From: Limnomonas spitsbergensis | Lineage: Eukaryota; Chlorophyta; Chlorophyceae; Chlamydomonadales | Direction of reading: 5' to 3' | DNA length: 64,000 nt | NCBI GenBank assembly: GCA_037349105.1 | Contig: JAYJMM010000041.1 | Span: 8,058,501 to 8,122,500 of the forward strand | Shown: one piece after another, positions 11,965 through 25,000 of the stretch | Layout of the letters: every line of letters starts with the position of its first letter | How positions within the stretch are numbered: position 1 is the stretch's first letter | Notes under the pieces: generated by a model | The model's input: the letters and a program-made list of their open reading frames with translations, nothing else | What the model was told of the DNA's origin: nothing | Database searches by the model: none | Position numbers and translations under genes: made by a program

Positions 11965-13048
11965 CCAGGAGGCTCTTCAAAGACCAAGTGGCCGAAAAGA
12001 CACATCATGTGAGAGAGCTTTGACTCTGACCGGAGTGGCTGGCGACACTGCCATGAAGTTGATGTGAGACCATTCTTGAATTTCCCGGGATTTTGCTATC
12101 TCTATTCCACAATCAAAGTGAGAAGCTGAATGTGCTCCGAGCTGCCCAGCATGGCTGATGTAGGTCCTGTCCGGAAGACCATCTTGTCCAAGTCTAAGCA
12201 CCAGTGGTCACTTCTGGGTGCTTCAGCTGCACTCCAGCTGCAACATGGCCTTGGGCCAGGAGGGCCGGGTGAAGCAAGGCAGCAAGCCTTGCAGCGACTG
12301 GCGTAGGCTCTTCAAAGTATCCAGCCATTTGACCTAGGGGTTGCCTCTCGGCAGTCCCCCGAAATTGGGCGGGTGTGCACTCAAATGGACACTGTCCAGG
12401 CCAATGCTAGTGCAGGGCTTGCGATTCCTCCCCCATAATACGACTGCCGCATTGCTGCTTCACGGTCCAGAACTTCAGGCAAGCTGCTTTGATCTTTGAC
12501 ATACGTGAAATGCAAAATAAAGGGTCTTTTGGCTCGACCGGAAGTGCCTATCAATGAAGGCCCCAAGAAGGATTGACCCCGGAGCATTAAACAGATAAGG
12601 CGCACTCGTCAAAGGCGCGTGTATCTCGTCGGCTCCGCATAATTCAGCCAACCTGGCGCGATCCGAATATGAATTGTGTGGAATCTAGTAATACCTGCAT
12701 GCGGTAACAAAGGCCGAGCGCAACGCTCCCATGAACTTCTCCTGTGAACTAATTACATTTGATGGTAACAAGGAACGCTCGAATTTCAATTCCAGCCTTG
12801 GAACCGTCAGACCCTGGACCCTGTCTGGTGACTGATAATCACAGTCAGCAAACAGCGGCATCTTCCGGCATCTTCCTGTCCACGAAATCGTGCACAGTCA
12901 GCAAAACCTGTCCCAGTCGGATTCATCTATCAATATTTGCGCCTCAGACTTTGATAGCGAAAATCTTCACTGCAGGAGTGACAAACCTCTTTATCCATAA
13001 AACACGACACGCAAACAACCTCTAATCCCTGCCGCTCACTCATCCAGC
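11965..13048. other. Spacer between the TsaD and sucrose synthase genes
   Basis: There is no ORF with recognisable homology or matching splice borders. Two short minus-strand ORFs (12201-11977 and 12605-12381) look accidental. The stretch should hold the TsaD 3' UTR and the promoter and 5' UTR of sucrose synthase; no clear TATA box is visible. Around 12220-12260 lies a CTTCAGCTGCACTCCAGC motif resembling other dispersed sequences in the window. Confidence 0.6.
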
Positions 13049-16000
13049 ATGCCCCACCCAGATGAGACCTCCACTGACCGGATTCTGCACAGGGTCCGCC
13101 AGACTCCAACCTGCCCCTCCGCTAGGTCTGTGATGCAGGCAGCAATGAAGAAAGCGTGGAAGGAACACCGCCCAGCCATGAATGCGCTGCTCAAAAGGTA
13201 ACCTGCGGGTTGACCCTACAGGAAACGCGGCTTTACCTCGAGCGCCGGTCCTCGTAGGCCGGACCGGCCTACGAGGTCCGGCGCTCGAGGACCGGCGTAC
13301 GAGGTCAATCTTAGGGGGTCCTCTGTATGTGTGTGAGGATGTATGGGCTTCAAGGGGAACGATGGGGTGACAGCCAGAGTGAATTCAGAGAGAGGGGTTT
13401 CACTGATGGTCGTGAGTGGGGGTGGGGACAAGATTTCAAGAATCTCTGAATCTTTGCAGAGCACGAGGTTTTGCCCGGGCACTGACCAAACTAAATGCGA
13501 TGACCCACCTGGCTTTGAAAACTCGTTTTTTTTCTTCTTTGCGCAGCAATACTAAATCGCAGCAGTCACCACCAGTGTTACAGGAATGCACCCAAATAAA
13601 ACATTTTTGAGTCTCTAACGTGACATGTTGCCTACTTCTTCGAGGGGCACAAGTCACAGTATGCTAGCCACCCTTCACCACCTGGCTTCATTCCCCGCGT
13701 GTTCCTCTCCTCTCCTGGCCAGGCTCATAGATATCGGCGTCAAGCACCAGGAAGAGGGCCGGCTGCCTGTCCTGATGCCTCACGTACTCCTGGACAGCCT
13801 GGCTGCAGTCTGCCAGGTGAGAGATGCATGTCTGGCCCTAGATATTTTCGATGTGGAGGACTCTGCCGTTGGCAGGAATGCTAGGATGGGATTGGTATGA
13901 TGCAGCTGAGCTGGTATGGGACTCATGTGATTTATCTAATAGACACGGGATTGATATGATGCAGTGGTGCACCAAATGGCTTGTCAATGCTAGGATAGTA
14001 ACGGCATGGATCAAGCCTCGGCCCATGCCGCGGCACTGTTTCCTCACCTCCTCTGCGCCTGCGGGCCCCCTACCCACATTCCCCTCCTGCCCCCCCCCCC
14101 CCTTGGTCCTGATGTCCACAGGACCCCACTTGGACCGTGTGCCCCCCCCCCTTGGTCCTTATGTCCACAGGACCCCACTTGGACCGTGTGCCCCCCCCCC
14201 CTTGGTCCTCATGCCCACAGGACCCCACTTGGACCGTGTGCCCCAAGGTTTGTTCAGCCCTGGGCGAGGTGCTGCAACACTGTGTGGAGGTGGTGTGCCT
14301 ACCCAGTAACGAGTGTGTGGCCCTGAACCTGAGGATGGACCCACACTGCAACGAGTACCTTGTCATGCATGCACATGTGAGTATCGGTTCAGGATGCATG
14401 AGGAGGCACGTGCACATTCGGATATTCAAACATGCATGTGCATGTGGGTATCGGTTCAGGATGCACGAGCATGAAAGCTTGACAGGATGCACATGCATGT
14501 GGGGACGGTAATGGTGTTACTGAACACATGCAGGCCAATGTCAAGTTGGAACCAATGCACCTTCGGAGGCCGCTTGGCTGCCACCTATAGGTCCATGTGG
14601 ACGAAACGTTGACCGGCCTGAGTCCAGTGGCCCTGGCTGCTGGGCTTGCTGAACGAAACCCTGACGGACAAAAGCAAGCCAGGCCTTCCCATCCGCCAGG
14701 ATGTTTTCACGCTCTGCTATTATTTGAGCCAGTTATTGAGGCCACCATTGACTGGGCGCCTTGCAGGCTTCAAAGACGCAATTGGGACCAAACCTGGATG
14801 TACCTTCAGCCGGCAGCCGACAGGCGGCATGGCTGTCCACACCTGGAGCCTCTGGCCGGGGGCCGGAGTTTAGCAGACGTGTAGCAGAGTCACAAAAAAT
14901 GAAACATTGCTCCCTATTTCACGTTCTTGGCAGGGTCACGGATACAACCGGCTTGGCGTCACAGAGTACCTTGAGCTCAAGGAGAAGATGACTGGTAGGT
15001 GTGCAGCATGGTCAGTAGCCATGTTTCTTTTTCGGCTAGCCCACCTTAAGCTGGTGTCCCATGATTGCCAAGGGGGCAAATATGGCTGGCTGCGAGTGTA
15101 GGCCAGAGGAGGTAGCTAACATGCAGCTTAACTGTAAGCGTGCCACGCAAACATAAACGAGGGTCAAGTCAACATGTAGCTGACACTTATTGAGTGGATG
15201 GCGGTGGGTTGCGAAGGAGTGGTAGGGTGTGACGTTAAGATTGATGGGATCGGTGGGTTTAGGATGGAGGTTTAATCATTTTTTGAGAAGAAAGAAGGCG
15301 TGGCATGAAGGTATCCAGCGCTCAATTTCCATGCGCATCATTGGCCTCAATTCGCATTCCCAGGCTGTTATCTGGGGGGCTGAAGGACATGCTCGCCCAT
15401 ACAGTGCCACCTGGACTGATAGCTGACGCCCTGTTCCTCTTCAGGATATGATCGAAGCATGCTCGCCAACATGGCAAAATCCCAATGGCTATCTATGCCC
15501 ACTCCCTGCTTGACTAAGATTGCTTGGGTATGAGCACGTCAGCACCCTCGGGACTCGATGAATCGTGATGTACCGGCTTCGCTACTTCAAGGCAATGTGT
15601 CCTCCCTCCTCCCTGCTCCTCCCCTCCACAGGCTGTGTGCAAGATAACCCCTTTGAGGTGCTCTCCATCAACATGGAACCCTTCAACAAGGACTTCCCAA
15701 TGATGAGCAACCCCAGCGTAAGGGGCAGGGGGCAGGGGGTGGGGGCTAGGGGGTGAAGACTTGGGTTGAAACTAAGGATTAAGGATCAAACCCTTCCTTA
15801 CCTTCATCAATAGGAATAAGGATTGCAGGTTTAGGGGACTAGGGGCGAGGGGTTAGGGGTTAGGGGTAAAGTTTGGGGTTTATCAATGAGTTACACAGAG
15901 GAAGGTCCCCAGGAAGACAAACGCCAGCAAAAAGGCAGGGCAGCGAAAGGGCAGGGCAGGGAAAGTGTTCCCAGTCCATTTGTGGGCATTGCCTTCAAGC

Positions 16001-19000
16001 ACTAAAGCACTCCATCAAGCACTTAAGCACTCCATCAAGGACTCGAGCACTCCATCAAGCCATCAAGCACCCGTATCCCCTTCTGCTTGCCTCTATGGCT
16101 GCCTATGTCTGCAATGACAACCTTGGGCTTGCCAAGTAGTCCTAGGCTGCCTTCCTCCAGGTCACATGTGCTGGCTGGCGCTCCTTTGATGCACCAGGGA
16201 CACTGCTCCTAACAGCTGTAATAAATCCTCTTCCTGAGGATTTTGATTTCCATGTCCTCCCTCTCATTAGGCCACACCCCTCCGCTTGACCCTCCTTACT
16301 GAACCTCTCTCCCTTCTCTGCTTGTCCACTCCCCCTGGTCGACCCCCATCTCTCTCCCCCTGGACCTTGCAGAGCATTGGGCAGGGTGTCAGTTTCCTTA
16401 ACCGGCACCTGTCCTCCAGCTTCTTCAGTTCTGAGCTGGGACGGTAAGGTTACCCTCTTGGTCAATGAGGGGTCGAGTCTAGGCAGGTCACGGATGTAAG
16501 GAGTGAGAGGGATCCAGGTGTGAGAGCTATAGCAATGGTCCGTGAACCGAATGACGCAGATGCAATCATCGTGTACTTACCAGTCCTAAGGATTCATCAC
16601 GGGAGAATCTTACAAGCTGCGTACCGTATTTGGAAGTACACCTTCACCCTGCAGTACGACTTCTCTGCCCTGTCGCACGCCTTTGTACTGCTGTTACTCT
16701 GCTCTGCCCTGCAATGTACATCTTCTGCCATGCAGTACACCTCTGTCCTGCGGTATGCCCCCTCTGCCCTGCGGTACACCAACCTGTGGTACCCCCCCCA
16801 CCATGATGCAGAAACGGTCGTGAACTACTGGTGGACTGGTTGCGTTCCCTCCAGCACCGCTGCACACGGGGTCTGCCTGCTGACGGTCACCCTGGCGCAT
16901 GTGAGGTGTACGGCCTGGTGGATCCTGACCGCCTGCATAATGTGGAGGAGCTGCACGCAGCCCTCTCTCAGGCAGAACATATGCTGGAGGGGGAGGACGA
17001 GGAGGTGAGAGGGAGGGGAAAAGGAGGGGCAGGGAGGGGGAGGAAGGGAGGAAGGGAGCAGGAGGGGGAGGGGGGGGTAGGAAGGAAGGCTGGGAGGGAG
17101 GGGGAGGGGTGGAAGGGAGGATAAATAAAAATGGAGTTCTGCATGTCATTGGGTGCCTGCTTCCATCAGGGTTCGTGGTTGAATAGCATTCTTCCATCAG
17201 GGTTTGTGGTTGAACAGCATTCTTCCTGCTAATGCCGGCAGTAAGGATGATCTGTACCGAGATGTCTGGAACACATGGAGCACTTTGTTGTGGATTTCTA
17301 TATCTGGGCGTAAACACACTCGTGCGGAATGACGTTGCATTTCTACCCTCGACACTGACCAGGGGTCTGGTTGCAGGCCCAGGTTCCTGCAGGGTCTACC
17401 CCCTGGGGCTTATTGGCCCCAATGCATGCTGCATAATCCGAGCCTGACTTGTACCACATAACTGGTGTCACATGCAACATGGGTGGTTGCATTAATTTCG
17501 GAACAACGACATGCCACATGCCTGGGGCCAACAAGCCCCGATGCATGCGGCATTCCTTTAGCGTGCTACTCGTCACATGCCTTGAGCCAAGGAGCCTCGA
17601 TGTTTGGAACAACGACATGCCACATGCCTGGAGCCAACAGGCCCAATGCATGCTACATTCCTTTAGTGTGCCACATGTCACATGCTGTGAGCCACAAAGC
17701 CTCAATGCATGCTGCATATTCTGAGTCTGCCACAAATCTCAAACCGTAAGACATGCCACAAATTTGTAACATCTGCATACGCGCAATTTTGACAACATTT
17801 AGCGATAGAAGCTGCATCACGGCTGATGGGCGCCTGGTGTAGCAGCTGTGTTGCTCGGACTAGGCCGATCAAGGTTTGGTCTTCATAGGCCTAGTGTTGA
17901 CAGCCCGGCAGCCACCCAAAGGTGGACTGTCATGCACTGTCATGAATGCGGCTGATAACCTGTCGTGCTTGTTGTCTGCTGCTCAGACACCCTATGAAGA
18001 AGTGGCCCCCATGCTCGCCTCTCTTGGTTTGAAAAGCGGTTGGGGCAAGACGGTTGGCCGCATTCGCGAGATGACATCTATGCTCCAGGATATTCTTCAG
18101 GTAAATAGGATATGGGGATTGTCTGCAGGAAAACATCTGTCAAGGAGTGCACCATATCTGCTTAAGGCTGAGCACCCTATCGATGGAGGTGACTATCTTG
18201 TGATGTCGGTACCGGTTTCTGATGTGCTGCAAAGTGAGACCTGGTCCGGGTCATGATCTGCCAAGGGGGGGATAATACGAGGGCCGAGTGCAGTAGTGCC
18301 CCAATATGACGAATGCTCCAGTATGATGATTTCCAGATGGCTGCCCTCAACCAAATGTTGCCTTGACTGAAAACTCGTCCGTACATGACGACCCCGCTTT
18401 CCGACACCTCCCCTCTCACAGGCATTACGGAAGGCAGTTCATCTACGGCACACTGCAGTGCCCATTCAATTCACCTCTCCCTCCTGCGCCTCTCCCTCCT
18501 CCCTCCTGCCCCTCCCCCCCCCTGCCTCCCTGCACGTGTTAGGCCCCCGATGCCGATGCCCTTGAGCGGTTCCTGGCCCGCATCCCCAATGTGGTCAACG
18601 TGGTCATCCTCAGCCCACATGGTTTCTTCGGCCAATCCAACGTGCTGGGTCTCCCGGACACGGGCGGGCAGGTATTGAGGGGGGAGGTGAGGGCCAGGGA
18701 TGGCCTGTGGGGTGAGGTAAGAAAGGACACTGGGAAGTAGGCGAGGACTGCGGAGGTTAAAGCGTTTCATGACCCGTGAGGGCCAGAGAGGACTAGGTGA
18801 GGACTAGGTGAGGACTAGGTGAGGACTATGTGAGGGAGTAATGGATACTGCCCCTCCCCCCCCTGCCCCCTGCCTCCTAGGTGAGGGAGTAATGGATACT
18901 GCAGGGTAGGTGATGATCCAGGAGGTAAGGGAGGGTGGGACACACGAGGGCAGGGGATGACCCAGGACGGCGGGCCAGTGATGAACCATGATCCTTTCCC

Positions 19001-22000
19001 CCCCTTGGAGCACTGGACCACTTCTACATCCACCCCCTCTTTACCTCCTCGACCGCCCTCCAGCGTTTATGGCGCCCTCTCTAACCCGCTACTGTGTATA
19101 CAATATGCAGCTTCAGTGCAGCGTCCATTATGCCCTCACCCCCGCCTCTAACCCGCTACTGTGTATACAATATGCAGCTTCAGTGCAGCGTCCATTATGC
19201 CCTCACCCCCGCCTCTAACCCGCTACTGTGTATACAATATGCAGCTTCAGTGCAGCGTCCATTATGCCCTCACCCCAGCCTCTAACCCGCTACTGTGTAT
19301 ACAATATGCAGCTTCAGTGCAGCGTCCATGCCCTCACCCCAGCCTCTAACCCGCTACTGTGTATACAATATGCAGCTTCAGTGCAGCGTCCATTATGCCC
19401 TCACCCCAGCCTCTAACCCGCTACTGTGTATACAATATGCAGCTTCAGTGCAGCGTCCATTATGCCCTCACCCCAGCCTCTAACCCGCTACTGTGTATAC
19501 AATATGCAGCTTCAGTGCAGCGTCCATGCCCTCACCCCAGCCTCTAACCCGCTACTGTGTATACAATATGCAGCTTCAGTGCAGCGTCCATTATGCCCTC
19601 ACCCCAGCCTCTAACCCGCTACTGTGTATACAATATGCAGCTTCAGTGCAGCGTCCATTATGCCCTCACCCCCGCCTCTAACCCGCTACTGTGTATACAA
19701 TATGCAGCTTCAGTGCAGCGTCCATTATGCCCTCACCCCAGCCTCTAACCCGCTACTGTGTATACAATATGCAGCTTCAGTGCAGCGTCCATGCCCTCAC
19801 CCCAGCCTCTAACCCGCTACTGTGTATACAATATGCAGCTTCAGTGCAGCGTCCATTATGCCCTCACCCCAGCCTCTAACCCGCTACTGTGTATACAATA
19901 TGCAGCTTCAGTGCAGCGTCCATTATGCCCTCACCCCCGCCTCTAACCCGCTACTGTGTATACAATATGCAGCTTCAGTGCAGCGTCCATTATGCCCTCA
20001 CCCCCGCCTCTAACCCGCTACTGTGTATACAATATGCAGCTTCAGTGCAGCGTCCATTATGCCCTCACCCCAGCCTCTAACCCGCTACTGTGTATACAAT
20101 ATGCAGCTTCAGTGCAGCGTCCATTATGCCCTCACCCCAGCCTCTAACCCGCTACTGTGTATACAATATGCAGCTTCAGTGCAGCGTCCATTATGCCCTC
20201 ACCCCAGCCTCTAACCCGCTACTGTGTATACAATATGCAGCTTCAGTGCAGCGTCCATGCCCTCACCCCAGCCTCTAACCCGCTACTGTGTATACAATAT
20301 GCAGCTTCAGTGCAGCGTCCATTATGCCCTCACCCCAGCCTCTAACCCGCTACTGTGTATACAATATGCAGCTTCAGTGCAGCGTCCATTATGCCCTCAC
20401 CCCAGCCTCTAACCCGCTACTGTGTATACAATATGCAGCTTCAGTGCAGCGTCCATTATGCCCTCACCCCAGCCTCTAACCCGCTACTGTGTATACAATA
20501 TGCAGCTTCAGTGCAGCGTCCATTATGCCCTCACCCCAGCCTCTAACCCGCTACTGTGTATACAATATGCAGCTTCAGTGCAGCGTCCATTATGCCCTCA
20601 CCCCCGCCTCTAACCCGCTACTGTGTATACAATATGCAGCTTCAGTGCAGCGTCCATGCCCTCACCCCCGCCTCTAACCCGCTACTGTGTATACAATATG
20701 CAGCTTCAGTGCAGCGTCCATTATGCCCTCACCCCCGCCTCTAACCCGCTACTGTGTATACAATATGCAGCTTCAGTGCAGCGTCCATTATGCCCTCACC
20801 CCCGCCTCTAACCCGCTACTGTGTATACAATATGCAGCTTCAGTGCAGCGTCCATTATGCCCTCACCCCAGCCTCTAACCCGCTACTGTGTATACAATAT
20901 GCAGCTTCAGTGCAGCGTCCATTATGCCCTCACCCCAGCCTCTAACCCGCTACTGTGTATACAATATGCAGCTTCAGTGCAGCGTCCATTATGCCCGCAC
21001 CCCCGCCTCTAACCCGCTACTGTGTATACAATATGCAGCTTCAGTGCAGCGTCCATTATGCCCTCACCCCAGCCTCTAACCCGCTACTGTGTATACAATA
21101 TGCAGCTTCAGTGCAGCGTCCATTATGCCCGCACCCCCGCCTCTAACCCGCTACTGTGTATACAATATGCAGCTTCAGTGCAGCGTCCATTATGCCCTCA
21201 CCCCCGCCTCTAACCCGCTACTGTGTATACATATGCAGCTTCAGTGCAGCGTCCATTATGCCCTCACCCCAGCCTCTAACCCGCTACTGTGTATACAATA
21301 TGCAGCTTCAGTGCAGCGTCCATGCCCTCACCCCAGCCTCTAACCCGCTACTGTGTATACAATATGCAGCTTCAGTGCAGCGTCCATTATGCCCGCACCC
21401 CCGCCTCTAACCCGCTACTGTGTATACAATATGCAGCTTCAGTGCAGCGTCCATTATGCCCTCACCCCCGCCTCTAACCCGCTACTGTGTATACAATATG
21501 CAGCTTCAGTGCAGCGTCCATTATGCCCTCACCCCCGCCTCTAACCCGCTACTGTGTATACAATATGCAGCTTCAGTGCAGCGTCCATTATGCCCTCACC
21601 CCAGCCTCTAACCCGCTACTGTGTATACAATATGCAGCTTCAGTGCAGCGTCCATTATGCCCTCACCCCCGCCTCTAACCCGCTACTGTGTATACAATAT
21701 GCAGCTTCAGTGCAGCGTCCATTATGCCCTCACCCCCGCCTCTAACCCGCTACTGTGTATACAATATGCAGCTTCAGTGCAGCGTCCATTATGCCCTCAC
21801 CCCCGCCTCTAACCCGCTACTGTGTATACAATATGCAGCTTCAGTGCAGCGTCCATTATGCCCTCACCCCAGCCTCTAACCCGCTACTGTGTATACAATA
21901 TGCAGCTTCAGTGCAGCGTCCATTATGCCCTCACCCCAGCCTCTAACCCGCTACTGTGTATACAATATGCAGCTTCAGTGCAGCGTCCATTATGCCCTCA

Positions 22001-25000
22001 CCCCAGCCTCTAACCCGCTACTGTGTATACAATATGCAGCTTCAGTGCAGCGTCCATTATGCCCTCACCCCCAGCCTCTAACCCGCTACTGTGTATACAA
22101 TATGCAGCTTCAGTGCAGCGTCCATTATGCCCTCACCCCCGCCTCTAACCCGCTACTGTGTATACAATATGCAGCTTCAGTGCAGCGTCCATTATGCCCT
22201 CACCCCAGCCTCTAACCCGCTACTGTGTATACAATATGCAGCTTCAGTGCAGCGTCCATTATGCCCTCACCCCCGCCTCTAACCCGCTACTGTGTATACA
22301 ATATGCAGCTTCAGTGCAGCGTCCATTATGCCCTCACCCCCGCCTCTAACCCGCTACTGTGTATACAATATGCAGCTTCAGTGCAGCGTCCATATGCCCT
22401 CACCCCCGCCTCTAACCCGCTACTGTGTATACAATATGCAGCTTCAGTGCAGCGTCCATTATGCCCTCACCCCCGCCTCTAACCCGCTACTGTGTATACA
22501 ATATGCAGCTTCAGTGCAGCGTCCATTATGCCCTCACCCCCGCCTCTAACCCGCTACTGTGTATACAATATGCAGCTTCAGTGCAGCGTCCATTATGCCC
22601 TCACCCCCGCCTCTAACCCGCTACTGTGTATACAATATGCAGCTTCAGTGCAGCGTCCATGCCCTCACCCCCGCCTCTAACCCGCTACTGTGTATACAAT
22701 ATGCAGCTTCAGTGCAGCGTCCATTATGCCCTCACCCCCGCCTCTAACCCGCTACTGTGTATACAATATGCAGCTTCAGTGCAGCGTCCATTATGCCCGC
22801 ACCCCCGCCTCTAACCGCTACTGTGTATACAATATGCAGCTTCAGTGCAGCGTCCATTATGCCCTCACCCCCGCCTCTAACCCGCTACTGTGTATACAAT
22901 ATGCAGCTTCAGTGCAGCGTCCATTATGCCCGCACCCCCGCCTCTAACCCGCTACTGTGTATACAATATGCAGCTTCAGTGCAGCGTCCATTATGCCCTC
23001 ACCCCCGCCTCTAACCCGCTACTGTGTATACAATATGCAGCTTCAGTGCAGCGTCCATTATGCCCTCACCCCCGCCTCTAACCCGCTACTGTGTATACAA
23101 TATGCAGCTTCAGTGCAGCGTCCATTATGCCCTCACCCCAGCCTCTAACCCGCTACTGTGTATACAATATGCAGCTTCAGTGCAGCGTCCATTATGCCCT
23201 CACCCCCGCCTCTAACCCGCTACTGTGTATACAATATGCAGCTTCAGTGCAGCGTCCATATGCCCTCACCCCCGCCTCTAACCCGCTACTGTGTATACAA
23301 TATGCAGCTTCAGTGCAGCGTCCATATGCCCTCACCCCAGCCTCTAACCCGCTACTGTGTATACAATATGCAGCTTCAGTGCAGCGTCCATTATGCCCTC
23401 ACCCCCGCCTCTAACCCGCTACTGTGTATACAATATGCAGCTTCAGTGCAGCGTCCATTATGCCCTCACCCCCGCCTCTAACCCGCTACTGTGTATACAA
23501 TATGCAGCTTCAGTGCAGCGTCCATTATGCCCTCACCCCCGCCTCTAACCCGCTACTGTGTATACAATATGCAGCTTCAGTGCAGCGTCCATGCCCTCAC
23601 CCCCGCCTCTAACCCGCTACTGTGTATACAATATGCAGCTTCAGTGCAGCGTCCATGCCCTCACCCCCGCCTCTAACCCGCTACTGTGTATACAATATGC
23701 AGCTTCAGTGCAGCGTCCATTATGCCCTCACCCCCGCCTCTAACCCGCTACTGTGTATACAATATGCAGCTTCAGTGCAGCGTCCATTATGCCCTCACCC
23801 CCGCCTCTAACCCGCTACTGTGTATACAATATGCAGCTTCAGTGCAGCGTCCATTATGCCCTCACCCCCGCCTCTAACCCGCTACTGTGTATACAATATG
23901 CAGCTTCAGTGCAGCGTCCATTATGCCCTCACCCCCGCCTCTAACCCGCTACTGTGTATACAATATGCAGCTTCAGTGCAGCGTCCATTATGCCCTCACC
24001 CCAGCCTCTAACCCGCTACTGTGTATACAATATGCAGCTTCAGTGCAGCGTCCATTATGCCCTCACCCCAGCCTCTAACCCGCTACTGTGTATACAATAT
24101 GCAGCTTCAGTGCAGCGTCCATATGCCCTCACCCCCGCCTCTAACCCGCTACTGTGTATACAATATGCAGCTTCAGTGCAGCGTCCATTATGCCCTCACC
24201 CCCGCCTCTAACCCGCTACTGTGTATACAATATGCAGCTTCAGTGCAGCGTCCATTATGCCCTCACCCCCGCCTCTAACCCGCTACTGTGTATACAATAT
24301 GCAGCTTCAGTGCAGCGTCCATTATGCCCTCACCCCAGCCTCTAACCCGCTACTGTGTATACAATATGCAGCTTCAGTGCAGCGTCCATGCCCTCACCCC
24401 CGCCTCTAACCCGCTACTGTGTATACAATATGCAGCTTCAGTGCAGCGTCCATTATGCCCTCACCCCCGCCTCTAACCCGCTACTGTGTATACAATATGC
24501 AGCTTCAGTGCAGCGTCCATTATGCCCTCACCCCAGCCTCTAACCCGCTACTGTGTATACAATATGCAGCTTCAGTGCAGCGTCCATTATGCCCTCACCC
24601 CCGCCTCTAACCCGCTACTGTGTATACAATATGCAGCTTCAGTGCAGCGTCCATTATGCCCTCACCCCCGCCTCTAACCCGCTACTGTGTATACAATATG
24701 CAGCTTCAGTGCAGCGTCCATTATGCCCTCACCCCCGCCTCTAACCCGCTACTGTGTATACAATATGCAGCTTCAGTGCAGCGTCCATTATGCCCTCACC
24801 CCGCCTCTAACCCGCTACTGTGTATACAATATGCAGCTTCAGTGCAGCGTCCATTATGCCCTCACCCCCGCCTCTAACCCGCTACTGTGTATACAATATG
24901 CAGCTTCAGTGCAGCGTCCATTATGCCCTCACCCCCGCCTCTAACCCGCTACTGTGTATACAATATGCAGCTTCAGTGCAGCGTCCATTATGCCCTCACC

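Noticed and set aside
14597..14884. Plus-strand ORF beginning with [12 protein letters not shown] as an extra sucrose synthase exon
   Set aside because: Exon 3 joins directly to 14934-14994 in phase and matches the family; adding this stretch breaks the alignment.
15445..15535. Possible exon starting [14 protein letters not shown]
   Set aside because: It follows an acceptor-like CTTCAG and is in phase, but has no family similarity, and exon 4 to 5 joins cleanly without it.
15830..15875. Interstitial telomere
   Set aside because: Only two or three TTAGGGG-like units in a generally G-rich intron; too short and irregular.
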